A DNA stretch of 6,941 nt from Candidatus Omnitrophota bacterium (GCA_026387215.1 JAPLMC010000083.1:1-6941), one strand, 5' to 3'; positions 1 to 6,083 are shown, counted from the stretch's first letter. Notes: generated from the sequence alone by a model not told the origin. A program made the numbers and translations.

Positions 1-1045
1 TTAGATAATTTATTGCTTCTACCGGAGTTGGATCAATATTATTGAAAATAGCTAGATAAAAACTCACAAAATCTCCTATATACATAAGAGAATATATTCT
101 TGCAAGTCTTCCACCGCTTTTTCTTTTCAATACCAGAACCTCTACCTTGGATTTTTTTATGATATTACTGGAAATTATTACACGTTCCTTTATTCTTTCA
201 TTATCATCTTTATCGCAAAGCATTATGACTTTGAAATCCTTAAGAAGTTTTTCTGGGAATCTCCAGCCAACTATCTCATTGTGATTCATTTCAGGCAATA
301 TATTGCTGGATGAAAGCGCCTTTGAGATCTCTGCGATCTGCTCTCTCCACCTGCTGCTCACAGCTTCTGTAATATCAGCTGTGCCATAAATTATAGAATA
401 TTTTTTATACAGCTTAATAGCTATCTGTTTTGAGATATTTTTCGCTAAAGGGACTTCGAAACCTATCTCCTTGTTTCTAATACCAGACAAGGTAGAGCAA
501 AGTTCTTTTACTTCGTTTTCTTTATCTTTTATGAAGTTAAGGGTTACTAAAACTCCAAGTATAGTTATAGACATGTAGCCGATAGCTGCCCGAGGAGGAT
601 AACCCGGCGGAATCAATATATGAACGATGTTATTTTTTAAAGATAGCTCTTTTAACTTGCCGCCTGCGCCCATTGTAATTATAAAAGCGCCTCTTTTAAG
701 GCCTTGTTCAAAACAGGAAAGCGTCTCTTCGGTATCGCCAGAATAACTTGAGCAAAATAATAGGGTATTTTCTCCCACAAAATCAGGCAATGTATAATTT
801 CTACATATCGATACAGGTATTTTAATCTCATCCTGCAGATAAACCTTTATAATATCAGCGCCTATGCTGGAGCCTCCGACTCCTGCAAATACTATATTAT
901 TTATTTTGATTGTAGGTTTATTTATATTGCTGGAATTTCCAATTTCGTATGCATCGCGACACTGTTCAGGCAGGTCATGAATAAACTTCAACATACTTGA
1001 ACAGTCCAGTTTTTTTATTAATTCTAAATTATCCAGTTTATTCAT
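1..1045 (-). CDS. Bifunctional phosphoglucose/phosphomannose isomerase, SIS-domain type (3' end cut by window edge)
   Basis: Interconverts glucose-6-P, fructose-6-P and mannose-6-P in the cytoplasm. The 348 residues visible show the two-SIS-domain architecture of the archaeal/bacterial Pgi/Pmi family, not the classical large Pgi. Domain 1 has GVGGSSIGAD (about 55-64) and the sugar-phosphate loop SYSGDTEET (100-108). The family's catalytic pair is visible as Glu239 in WREQIAEISK and His255 in PEMNHNEIVGW; they are 16 residues apart, as in the Pyrobaculum enzyme. The C-terminal DPTPVEAINYL block is the usual end of the family, so only a few residues should be missing. The ATG is chosen because DNLELIKKLD..MLKFI..LPEQC is the normal N-terminus; no good Shine-Dalgarno is seen, consistent with translational coupling to ptsI, which ends 12 bases upstream. 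The family call is firm; relative glucose versus mannose activity cannot be read from sequence. Confidence 0.93.
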   Translation of the reverse strand, partial: MNKLDNLELIKKLDCSSMLKFIHDLPEQCRDAYEIGNSSNINKPTIKINNIVFAGVGGSSIGADIIKVYLQDEIKIPVSICRNYTLPDFVGENTLLFCSSYSGDTEETLSCFEQGLKRGAFIITMGAGGKLKELSLKNNIVHILIPPGYPPRAAIGYMSITILGVLVTLNFIKDKENEVKELCSTLSGIRNKEIGFEVPLAKNISKQIAIKLYKKYSIIYGTADITEAVSSRWREQIAEISKALSSSNILPEMNHNEIVGWRFPEKLLKDFKVIMLCDKDDNERIKERVIISSNIIKKSKVEVLVLKRKSGGRLARIYSLMYIGDFVSFYLAIFNNIDPTPVEAINYL

Positions 1046-1057
1046 GCTGAAAATTTA

Positions 1058-2809
1058 TTACTGTTTTTTGGTCTTCTTGAGCCATGGGATTAGCTCATTC
1101 AGCCTTTTATTTGCAAAAACCTCTACTTCTTCGCCTGTGGGTAACTTCAATACCTGTTCTGCGACTTTTTTGGCATCCTCAAATGTCACATTACTGATAA
1201 CATATTTCACTTCAGGAACTACTACAGGGCTCATGCTAAATTCGTCCAAGCCCATTCCTAGAAGTATAAGCACAAAACCAGGCTCTGCCGCCATTTCTCC
1301 GCACATCCCCACCCATATATTTTCTTTATGGCCTGAATCTATAATATTTTTTATAAGCCTTAATACAGCTGGATGAGTAGGCTTGTATAAATAGGCTATC
1401 TTTTCATTGGCCCTGTCTACTGCCAGAGAATATTGTATAAGATCATTAGTTCCTATGCTAAAAAAATCTACTTCCTTGGCCAAAAGATCACAGGTAAGCG
1501 CAGCTGACGGTATTTCTATCATTGCTCCGACTTCTATATCCTGATTAAAATCCATAGACTTGTTTCTCAATTCCTGTTTTGCTTCATCCAGGACTTTTAT
1601 TGCCTGTCTCAGCTCTCCAAGGCCAGATATCATAGGAAACATAATCTTTACATTTCCGAATACGCTAGCGCGGAGTATAGCCCTTAGTTGTACCTTAAAC
1701 ACCTCCGGCTTTGCAAGGCAATATCTTATTGCTCTCCAACCAAGAAACGGGTTCATCTCATGCGGAAATTTAAGTTGCGATAAAAATTTATCGCCGCCCA
1801 GATCAAGCGTACGTATTATAACAGGGCTCTTGGAAAGCTTTACAGCTACTTTTTTATACGCCTCAAACTGCTCTTCCTCATCAGGTACATCATTTCTATT
1901 CATATAAAGAAATTCCGTACGATATAGTCCTATGCCTTCTGCGCCATGCGCAATAACAGAAGAAACCTCGTTTGGCAATTCAATATTTGCAGAAACTTCT
2001 ACCTTGTAGCCGTCAATAGTAATAGCGGGCTTATCTTTAAAATCTAAGAGCGCTTTTTCGAATTTTACAAACTTTTGCTGCTTTGTTTCATATTTTTTAA
2101 GAACCACTTTATCCGGGTTTATTATAATATCCCCATCTGTTCCATCCACTATCAGGATATCACCAGGCTTTATCCTTGTCGTAGCCTTCTCAAGTCCTAC
2201 TACAGCCGGAATCTCAAGCGACTTTGCCATAATTGCGGTATGAGAAGTCCTGCCGCCTATATCAGTGACAAATCCTTTGACATTCTTTTTGTGCATATTG
2301 GCTGTATCAGACGGCGAAAGGTCATATGCAACCACTATGACCTGTTCCTTCAAATCGCTTAGAGTCTTTTCCTGAGCGCCTATAAGATTTTTTAAAATCC
2401 TCTTGCCTACATCTTCTATATCACTAGTTCTTTCTTTGAGATATTCATCGTTCATTTTAGAAAAAACCTTTATATATTTGGCTATAACCTTTGAAAATAT
2501 ATACTCAACGCACTTGCGCTCTTTTTTAAGGCCTTCTATAACTTCTTCTATCAGCATCCTGTCTTCCAAGACAAGCAAATGAGCATTGAATATCTCTGCA
2601 TGCTGAACACCCATTTCGCGTGAAATCTTTTTTTGTATAACGAGTATCTCGGAACGCGTTTTTATGAGGGCTTCTTCAAAACGAATAATCTCGGAAGGGA
2701 TAACGTCCTGTTTGATATCTTTTTCAGTAACAACAAGCTGCCTTGTATCGAATAAAAAAGCTTTTCCTATGGCTATTCCGGGTGAAGCCGGTATACCTCT
2801 TAATGACAT
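1058..2809 (-). CDS. ptsI: Phosphoenolpyruvate-protein phosphotransferase (PTS Enzyme I)
   Basis: Cytoplasmic first enzyme of the PTS: autophosphorylates from PEP and passes the phosphoryl group to HPr. About 583-584 residues, the normal EI length. Order (numbered from the upstream GTG): N-terminal GIPASPGIAIGKA; HPr-binding helical region about 30-145; phosphohistidine swivel domain with GGRTSHTAIMAKS, His191 being the phosphorylation site; C-terminal PEP-binding barrel with GLYRTEFL (Arg298), RTLDLGGDK (Arg334), DFFSIGTNDL and the proton-donor cysteine Cys504 in GMCGE. No key residue is missing. Start is ambiguous: GTG at 2812 overlaps the ptsH stop as GTGA, while ATG at 2809 shares one base with it (TGATG). 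A GGGAG lies 7 and 10 bases upstream of them respectively. I prefer the ATG, giving MSLRGIPASPG. Either way it is translationally coupled to ptsH. Confidence 0.97.
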   Translation of the reverse strand: MSLRGIPASPGIAIGKAFLFDTRQLVVTEKDIKQDVIPSEIIRFEEALIKTRSEILVIQKKISREMGVQHAEIFNAHLLVLEDRMLIEEVIEGLKKERKCVEYIFSKVIAKYIKVFSKMNDEYLKERTSDIEDVGKRILKNLIGAQEKTLSDLKEQVIVVAYDLSPSDTANMHKKNVKGFVTDIGGRTSHTAIMAKSLEIPAVVGLEKATTRIKPGDILIVDGTDGDIIINPDKVVLKKYETKQQKFVKFEKALLDFKDKPAITIDGYKVEVSANIELPNEVSSVIAHGAEGIGLYRTEFLYMNRNDVPDEEEQFEAYKKVAVKLSKSPVIIRTLDLGGDKFLSQLKFPHEMNPFLGWRAIRYCLAKPEVFKVQLRAILRASVFGNVKIMFPMISGLGELRQAIKVLDEAKQELRNKSMDFNQDIEVGAMIEIPSAALTCDLLAKEVDFFSIGTNDLIQYSLAVDRANEKIAYLYKPTHPAVLRLIKNIIDSGHKENIWVGMCGEMAAEPGFVLILLGMGLDEFSMSPVVVPEVKYVISNVTFEDAKKVAEQVLKLPTGEEVEVFANKRLNELIPWLKKTKKQ

Positions 2810-3072
2810 CACGGCATATCTCCCAATATTACCTTTTCAAGATCTGCGATTGCCTCTTTAGCATCATGGCCGTTTGCTTTAATGCTAAGCTTAGCGCCTT
2901 TTTCTGCCGCAAGAGTCAATAGCCCCATTATAGATTTTCCATTAACTTCCTGAGCACCTTTTTTCACAACAATGTCGCTTTCATATTTATTGGCTATTTG
3001 CACAAATATCGCGGCTGGTCTAGCATGAAGACCCTGCTCATTTTGAATAGTTAATTTTTTTTCTATTAGCAT
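2809..3072 (-). CDS. ptsH: Phosphocarrier protein HPr
   Basis: Small cytoplasmic phosphocarrier between Enzyme I and EIIA proteins. With the ATG at 3072 it has 87 residues, typical for HPr, and the active-site motif GLHARPA puts the phosphorylated histidine at residue 16 (His15 in most HPr). A longer reading from TTG at 3087 would overlap the yvcK stop and add five residues not found in the family, so I reject it; a partial SD, GTGGG, precedes the ATG. The Ser46 region is also conserved (NGKSIMGLLTLAAEKG), the site used by HPr kinase/phosphorylase in organisms that have HprK; no hprK is in this window. It sits 11 bases after yvcK and overlaps the ptsI start. The YvcK-HPr neighbourhood recalls the yvcK-whiA-crh cluster of Bacillus, but His16 shows this is a true HPr and not Crh. 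Confidence 0.96.
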   Translation of the reverse strand: MLIEKKLTIQNEQGLHARPAAIFVQIANKYESDIVVKKGAQEVNGKSIMGLLTLAAEKGAKLSIKANGHDAKEAIADLEKVILGDMP

Positions 3073-3083
3073 AGTAAACCCAC

Positions 3084-4328
3084 TCAATCTATGGATATTT
3101 TTTTGCCCTTTGTCTTAAGGGTGAGATCTATAATAATCTTTGAAAGCTTTTTGGCATCATGCCTTACATAATCCTGAGTATTCACCACATCGCCTTCTAT
3201 AACATTGTAGCCATTCTCTATAATTCTGTCCGAATCAGCTATAACAGGAAAAGCTCCTTCTCCTTTGTATTTCTCAAGAAGTTCTTTAGGCACCTTTCCT
3301 ATATTTACTATACAATAACTAATTATATCAGGCCGCGTATGAGCTATAAGAGCATTCATATGGTCAAACGCTGTATAGCTGTCTGTTTCGCCTGGCTGCG
3401 TCATTACATTGCAGATATAAACCTTAGGAGATTTGGACTGAGCAATTTTTTCCGTTATGCCATCTACTAGAAGATTCGGTATAACACTTGTATATAAACT
3501 GCCAGGCCCAAGAACTATTATATCTGCTTCAGTTATCGCATCAAAAGATTCTGAACTAGCTTTACAATGTACTGGGTCTAAATATACTTTTTTTATAGGC
3601 GAATTCTGTTTTACTATCTCTGTCTCCCCTACTGTTTTATGGCCATTTAGATATTCTGCTACAAGCTTAACCTTCTCAAGTGTAGAAGGAATAACTCTGC
3701 CTCTTATTGCAAGGACTTTACTAGATTCCTTTATTGCCTTTTCAAAATCCCCAGTAACCTTGCACATCGCAGTTATAAATAGATTTCCAAAACTATGCCC
3801 ACTTAATTCTGACTCGCTTCCGAACCTGAACTGAAACAACTCTCTCATTAAAGGTTCTGCATCTGCAAGCGCAACAAGGCAGTTTCTTATATCTCCAGGC
3901 GGAAGTATGCCAAACTGTTCTCTTAACCGTCCGGAAGACCCGCCGTCATCTGCTACAGTCACTATTGCTGTAATATTGCTTGTTTGCTCTTTTAAACCAT
4001 GAAGAATAGTTGAAAGGCCTGTACCCCCTCCTATAACCACTATTTTTGGCCCTTTTTCAAGTTGACGGTAATGATACATAATATTTACAAGTTCTTTTTC
4101 TCTCCTGGGAAGGAAAACTGCAATAAATGACTTCAACATCCTCTTCATGCCATATATGACTATCAATGCGCCCAAGATCGCAATAGTACCTCCTGTAATC
4201 TTTGAATTAGGAAATTTCTTGAGTATGAGTATGACAGAACCTATTGCAACCAACAGAACTCCTGAACTGGAAGCAATTATCCAACGCTTTATTTTCATTC
4301 CTGGATAAAGCCATTTGAGTCTACGCAT
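3084..4328 (-). CDS. yvcK: YvcK-family UDP-GlcNAc-binding gluconeogenesis/envelope factor with N-terminal membrane anchor
   Basis: Member of the YvcK/CofD-like family (old name UPF0052). YvcK of Bacillus and its mycobacterial homologue bind UDP-GlcNAc and control carbon flow into peptidoglycan precursors and growth on gluconeogenic carbon sources. The core (residues about 93-410) has GGGTGLS (100-106), TVADDGGSSGRLR (124-136), PPGDIRNCL (143-151), GHSFGNL (178-183), GPGSLYTS (274-281) and NVMTQPGETD (307-316). Ahead of it is an extension of about 90 residues with RRLKWLYPGMKIKRW and two hydrophobic segments (about 16-36 and 45-61), so the protein should be membrane-anchored with a cytoplasmic catalytic-type domain. 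Such anchored forms exist in several phyla; the Bacillus protein lacks the anchor. At 414 residues it appears complete. ATG with GAGAG 8 bases upstream. It follows ptsN by 48 bases and precedes ptsH. Family assignment is firm; ligand and role are by homology. Confidence 0.94.
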   Translation of the reverse strand: MRRLKWLYPGMKIKRWIIASSSGVLLVAIGSVILILKKFPNSKITGGTIAILGALIVIYGMKRMLKSFIAVFLPRREKELVNIMYHYRQLEKGPKIVVIGGGTGLSTILHGLKEQTSNITAIVTVADDGGSSGRLREQFGILPPGDIRNCLVALADAEPLMRELFQFRFGSESELSGHSFGNLFITAMCKVTGDFEKAIKESSKVLAIRGRVIPSTLEKVKLVAEYLNGHKTVGETEIVKQNSPIKKVYLDPVHCKASSESFDAITEADIIVLGPGSLYTSVIPNLLVDGITEKIAQSKSPKVYICNVMTQPGETDSYTAFDHMNALIAHTRPDIISYCIVNIGKVPKELLEKYKGEGAFPVIADSDRIIENGYNVIEGDVVNTQDYVRHDAKKLSKIIIDLTLKTKGKKISID

Positions 4329-4376
4329 ATTATAATCTCTCGTCTTTCGTTATTCGTAATGAAATCTATGTCTGTA

Positions 4377-4847
4377 TTAAGCTCTTCTTTGATCCTCTTC
4401 TTTTATTACCTTAATCAGCATTTTTTCGTTATCTGCGTTTTTTAACGTATCCCGAAAATATTTATCTTTTAACAATTTTGATATACGCGCCAACGCCTTA
4501 AGATGCGGGCCTGAAGATTCGATAGGAGCTAATAATAGAAAAAAGACATAGGCTGGCTCTCCGTCTAGCGAATCAAACTTTATGCCACTTTTAGACGCTC
4601 CAAAAGCGCCTATTAGTTCGCTCACGTATTCGCATTTTCCGTGGGGTATTGCTACGCCTTGGCCAATGCCTGTTGAACCAAGGGTTTCCCTATTTAAAAG
4701 AATTTTCACAACAGCATCCTTGTCCTTAGTCTTCAGCTGGCCTGATTTGACCAAGAGATCTGTAAGCTCTTTTATAACACTGTTTTTATCCTGGGACTTT
4801 AAATCTGCTGATACTGCTTTCTCGTTCAAAAAATCGAGTATGCGCAT
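4377..4847 (-). CDS. ptsN: PTS EIIA domain protein, PtsN/fructose-mannitol type
   Basis: Single-domain EIIA of the mannitol/fructose/Ntr superfamily, 156 residues, the size of E. coli PtsN. The phospho-accepting histidine is His69 in GIGQGVAIPHGK; the supporting histidine is His115 in SSGPHLKALARISKLL; RETLGSTGIG just before the active site is characteristic. It should accept phosphate from HPr. With no EIIB or EIIC next to it, and with yvcK, ptsH and ptsI following in the same operon, a regulatory role like that of EIIA-Ntr is more likely than sugar uptake, but a permease could lie elsewhere. Start: ATG at 4847 preceded by a strong Shine-Dalgarno. It is the first protein gene after the tRNA array, and probably the first gene of its operon. 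The gene symbol is by similarity; fructose EIIA is the alternative. Confidence 0.9.
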   Translation of the reverse strand: MRILDFLNEKAVSADLKSQDKNSVIKELTDLLVKSGQLKTKDKDAVVKILLNRETLGSTGIGQGVAIPHGKCEYVSELIGAFGASKSGIKFDSLDGEPAYVFFLLLAPIESSGPHLKALARISKLLKDKYFRDTLKNADNEKMLIKVIKEEDQRRA

Positions 4848-4862
4848 ATTACTCCTCCTTTA
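4848..4862 (-). promoter_or_regulatory. Strong ribosome binding site of the PtsN-like gene
   Basis: On the minus strand AAAGGAGGAG lies just upstream of the ATG, with 6 bases between AGGAGG and the start. It is the strongest SD in the window; the downstream cistrons have weak or partial ones and seem to depend on coupling. This supports ptsN as the operon's first translated gene. Confidence 0.85.
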
Positions 4863-4894
4863 AAAGTTTAACTTGTTGCAATAAACCATTTTAT

Positions 4895-4931
4895 AAAAAA
4901 TTTTACAAACTTACATTGTCAGAATGTAAAG
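4895..4931 (-). terminator. Palindrome A: hairpin plus T-run after the tRNA array
   Basis: Read on the minus strand, TTACATT and AATGTAA pair over a CTGAC loop, and a wider TTTACA/TGTAAA pairing is also possible. A run of six T follows. It is placed to end the tRNA transcript before ptsN. It is the most diverged of four related palindromes (see B, C, D at 6187-6449): the outer arms here are TTTACA/TGTAAA where C and D have CTTGACA/TGTCAAG. The same segment also contains weak promoter-like hexamers for ptsN (TTTACA, 19-base spacer, TAAAAT), so it could instead be a promoter/operator; I cannot decide from sequence. Confidence 0.5.
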
Positions 4932-4940
4932 TTGTTTAAT

Positions 4941-5141
4941 ACGGGGTTCGGCGCCCTTCGCTTCGGCCTCGTCAGGAGGCCTCGGCACTTCCTCGGACAT
5001 TACGTACTCGGTCGCTTCGGGTCGGCCACTCGCCCTTTCAATACTCCTACCAGCCTCACATCTCGGCTGGTCTGCTAAACATTGCTCCTATTCGTCGCAA
5101 TAGCAGTGTCGTATTTCAAAACAGGGCTCTCTTCGAACCCC
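4941..5141 (-). repeat. Structured tRNA-tail-linked element E1 (tRNA-Gly associated)
   Basis: Largest of three related elements. It is closed by an inverted repeat, GGGGTTCG at 4943-4950 and CGAACCCC at 5134-5141, which is T-arm sequence of the tRNA-Gly; ten bases at 4941-4950 are identical to 5326-5335 inside that gene. Shared boxes on the plus strand: GGCGCCC (4950-4956), GGTCGGCCACTCG (5020-5032), a central hairpin (5072-5106) and GGGCTCTCTTC (5124-5134). The hairpin has outer stem CTGCTA/TAGCAG, a 4-base bulge AACA, inner stem TTGC/GCAA and an 11-base loop TCCTATTCGTC. E1 also has insertions absent from E2 and E3: a perfect GGCCTC/GAGGCC hairpin (4965-4981), GC-rich CTTCGG-type repeats to about 5020, and an ACCAGCC/GGCTGGT hairpin (5049-5071). 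It is GC-richer than the genes around it. Functional strand unknown; no ORF is plausible. Confidence 0.7.
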
Positions 5142-5173
5142 TTTACAATCACACAAACATTTTAGTATTCTTG

Positions 5174-5232
5174 GCCCTGTACCAGTCGCTAAGTTTTATA
5201 TTTATATTATATATTTCGCTCCGGTACAGGGC
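5174..5232. repeat. Inverted-repeat element G1
   Basis: Perfect 10-base terminal inverted repeats GCCCTGTACC (5174-5183) and GGTACAGGGC (5223-5232) enclose an AT-rich centre. Inside, AGTCGCTAAG (5184-5193) and TTTCGCTCC (5214-5222) contain a direct TCGCT repeat. The same internal boxes occur in G2 (5262-5317) in the opposite orientation, but with different terminal repeats. It lies between tRNA-Gly and E1. No coding potential. Confidence 0.6.
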
Positions 5233-5261
5233 TCATGAACCACTTAATACTTATGGCCGTG

Positions 5262-5317
5262 CCATGAACCCGAGCGAAATTGCTTCTTAAGTATAATTCT
5301 TAGCGAGTGGTTCATGG
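5262..5317. repeat. Inverted-repeat element G2 abutting the tRNA-Gly 3' end
   Basis: CCATGAACC (5262-5270) and GGTTCATGG (5309-5317) form perfect 9-base terminal repeats; the second includes the CCA end of tRNA-Gly (5315-5317). On the minus strand the interior carries ACTCGCTAAG and ATTTCGCTC, matching G1's interior in opposite orientation. A further CATGAACCAC at 5234-5243 can pair with GTGGTTCATG at 5307-5316, giving an alternative, longer stem. In an RNA transcript the tRNA's CCA would be drawn into this hairpin, so it may affect 3' processing; that is inference. Confidence 0.55.
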
Positions 5318-5389
5318 AGCGGGAGACGGGGTTCGAACCCGCGACCTTCTCGTTGGCAACGAGAAGCTCTACCACTGAGCTACTCCCGC
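5315..5389 (-). tRNA. tRNA-Gly(GCC)
   Basis: Full cloverleaf on the minus strand with encoded CCA (5315-5317). Acceptor GCGGGAG/CTCCCGC with discriminator T; D arm GCTC..GAGC; anticodon stem TCTCG/CGAGA with loop TTGCCAA, anticodon GCC reading GGC/GGT; T arm CGGGTTCGAACCCCG-like. It is the last tRNA of the array before ptsN. Hypothetical reading frames over it are spurious. Confidence 0.96.
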
Positions 5390-5416
5390 GTACATATTTA
5401 TCATTCATGTAAACCC

Positions 5417-5530
5417 AGTCCCGAGGCTCCATAATTTTTTACTGCTATGAGCCGAGGGACAGACTAAACTATCTTTAAAAGTCTTTTGTCTCTCGTCACA
5501 CATACGTAAAAACTATGGTGACTCGGGACT
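5417..5530. repeat. Long imperfect hairpin F2 between tRNA-Gly and the tRNA-Leu tail copy
   Basis: Nested pairing spans nearly the whole 114 bases: AGTCCCGAG (5417-5425) with CTCGGGACT (5522-5530); CCATA (5429-5433) and TTTTTAC (5436-5442) with the GTAAAAACTATGG block (5506-5518); CGAGGGAC (5453-5460) with GTCTCTCG (5488-5495, one mismatch); AGACT (5461-5465) with AGTCT (5480-5484). The outer end, TCCCGAG followed by ACCA on the minus strand, also begins the spacer after tRNA-Lys (near 5970-5982), where a shorter CCGAGC/GCTCGG pairing (5869-5874 with 5976-5981) is seen. Function unknown. Confidence 0.6.
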
Positions 5531-5550
5531 ATTTTAGCCTTCAGCAAAAA

Positions 5551-5572
5551 TTGGTGGGCGGAAGAGGATTTG
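5551..5572 (-). repeat. Partial copy of the tRNA-Leu 3' end
   Basis: Twenty-two bases identical to 5692-5713, i.e. from the T loop through the acceptor strand, discriminator and CCA of the neighbouring tRNA-Leu, plus one base. The 5' two-thirds of the tRNA is absent, so it is not a functional tRNA. It forms the downstream end of element E2. On the minus strand it is followed by an ATTTTTGC/GCTAAAAT hairpin similar to the one following tRNA-Lys. Confidence 0.9.
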
Positions 5573-5657
5573 GCGCCCGCCTACGGCGGGTCGGCCATTC
5601 GTCCCGATAAACAAATGCTCCTTTTAGTCGCATTTATCGGGGCTCTCTTCAAATCCT
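5565..5657 (-). repeat. Structured tRNA-tail-linked element E2 (tRNA-Leu associated)
   Basis: Compact member of the E family. Closing inverted repeat AGGATTTG (5565-5572) and CAAATCCT (5650-5657) is the tRNA-Leu T-arm sequence. Plus-strand boxes: GGCGCCC (5572-5578), a CCGCC/GGCGG hairpin, GGTCGGCCATTCG (5589-5601), the central hairpin (5603-5641) and GGGCTCTCTTC (5640-5650). The central hairpin has outer stem CCCGATAA/TTATCGGG, 4-base bulge ACAA, inner stem ATGC/GCAT and an 11-base loop TCCTTTTAGTC. Both stems differ from E1 and E3 with pairing kept. A second CAAATCCT at 5675-5682 lies just outside the element. Confidence 0.75.
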
Positions 5658-5692
5658 ACCACTTTTTCAAATAACAAATCCTTATAGAACTT

Positions 5693-5777
5693 TGGTGGGC
5701 GGAAGAGGATTTGAACCTCCAAGGGTCTCCCCACTAGCTCCTAAGGCTAGCGCGTCTGCCAATTTCGCCATCCGCCC
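5693..5777 (-). tRNA. tRNA-Leu(TAG)
   Basis: Class II tRNA of 85 bases with encoded CCA (5693-5695). Acceptor GGGCGGA/TCCGCCC, discriminator A as expected for leucine; anticodon stem CTAGC/GCTAG, loop CTTAGGA, anticodon TAG; long variable arm with GGG/CCC pairing; T arm GGAGG/CCTCT around TTCAAAT. Its 5' end touches the hairpin following the tRNA-Lys tail copy, so it is probably processed from a longer precursor. No convincing promoter of its own was seen; co-transcription with tRNA-Lys is likely. Confidence 0.96.
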
Positions 5778-5828
5778 AAATTTGCAAAGCGAATTTGGTA
5801 CCCCCCCCAACAGGGTTTGCGAACCCTG
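5776..5828 (-). repeat. Partial copy of the tRNA-Lys 3' end with empty T-arm palindrome and hairpin
   Basis: 5792-5819 repeats 6004-6028 (T loop to CCA and following bases of tRNA-Lys), except that the acceptor run has eight C instead of five. CAGGGTT (5811-5817) and AACCCTG (5822-5828) form a 7-base palindrome with a loop of only four bases (TGCG). This corresponds to the closing stem of the E elements without the structured interior. On the other side, CCAAATTTGC (5776-5785) and GCGAATTTGG (5789-5798) form a hairpin that includes the copied CCA and the first two bases of tRNA-Leu. The longer C-run could be slippage or a sequencing error. Confidence 0.8.
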
Positions 5829-6009
5829 AGGCTATATATCTTAACACCTGACAGCCGAAAGATAAATTCCGAGCCGCCCTGTTTTCCAACATTATGCGGC
5901 TAGGGAAACCTGTGATTATCAGTATATATATATCTAAATTTGGCCCCTCACAACATATATTCAAACTCGCTGGTTGCTCGGGATCAAATTTTGCATTCAG
6001 CAAAATTTG
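5829..6009 (-). other. Spacer downstream of tRNA-Lys with terminal hairpin
   Basis: No gene. At its upstream end CAAATTTTGC (5985-5994) and GCAAAATTTG (6000-6009) form a perfect 10-base hairpin with loop ATTCA that overlaps the CCA of tRNA-Lys. No T-run follows, so it is not a standard terminator; a processing or attenuation role is possible. The next bases match the start of the spacer after the tRNA-Leu tail copy (GCTGAA, TCCCGAG, ACCA), showing the two spacers share ancestry. A CCGAGC/GCTCGG pairing (5869-5874, 5976-5981) frames an AT-rich middle with a TATATATATA tract near 5922-5935. Nothing else recognised. Confidence 0.45.
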
Positions 6010-6083
6010 GTACCCCCAACAGGGTTTGAACCTGTGACCTTATCATTAAGAGTGATCTGCTCTACCAACTGAGCTATGGGGGC
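6008..6083 (-). tRNA. tRNA-Lys(CTT)
   Basis: 76 bases with encoded CCA (6008-6010). Acceptor GCCCCCA/TGGGGGT (first pair G-T wobble), discriminator A; D arm GCTC..GAGC; anticodon loop CTCTTAA, anticodon CTT reading AAG; anticodon stem GATCA/TGATA has a G-A mismatch at its top pair; T arm ACAGG/CCTGT around TTCAAAC. It has its own likely promoter about 40 bases upstream and may lead a Lys-Leu-Gly transcript. Confidence 0.95.

Noticed and set aside
1044..3834. Plus-strand reading frames antisense to ptsI, ptsH and yvcK
   Set aside because: Shadows of strongly conserved minus-strand genes; no SD and no recognisable domains.
4863..4940. Riboswitch or T-box leader upstream of ptsN
   Set aside because: Leader is short and AT-rich; no T-box sequence or recognised aptamer, only palindrome A.
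5082..5100. AGGAG followed by ATG on the minus strand in the E1 hairpin, as a hidden ribosome binding site
   Set aside because: AGGAG is kept in E2 and E3 but the ATG is not, and the E1 frame stops after eight codons; more likely conserved loop sequence.
5244..5432. Small minus-strand reading frame with the peptide SSSVVELLVANEKVAGSNPVSRS
   Set aside because: This peptide is the well-known spurious translation of a tRNA gene; it is tRNA-Gly(GCC) read as protein.
5734..6003. Minus-strand reading frame ending in ADGEIGRRASLRS
   Set aside because: Runs through the tRNA-Leu 5' half and the structured spacer; typical tRNA translation artefact with no SD.
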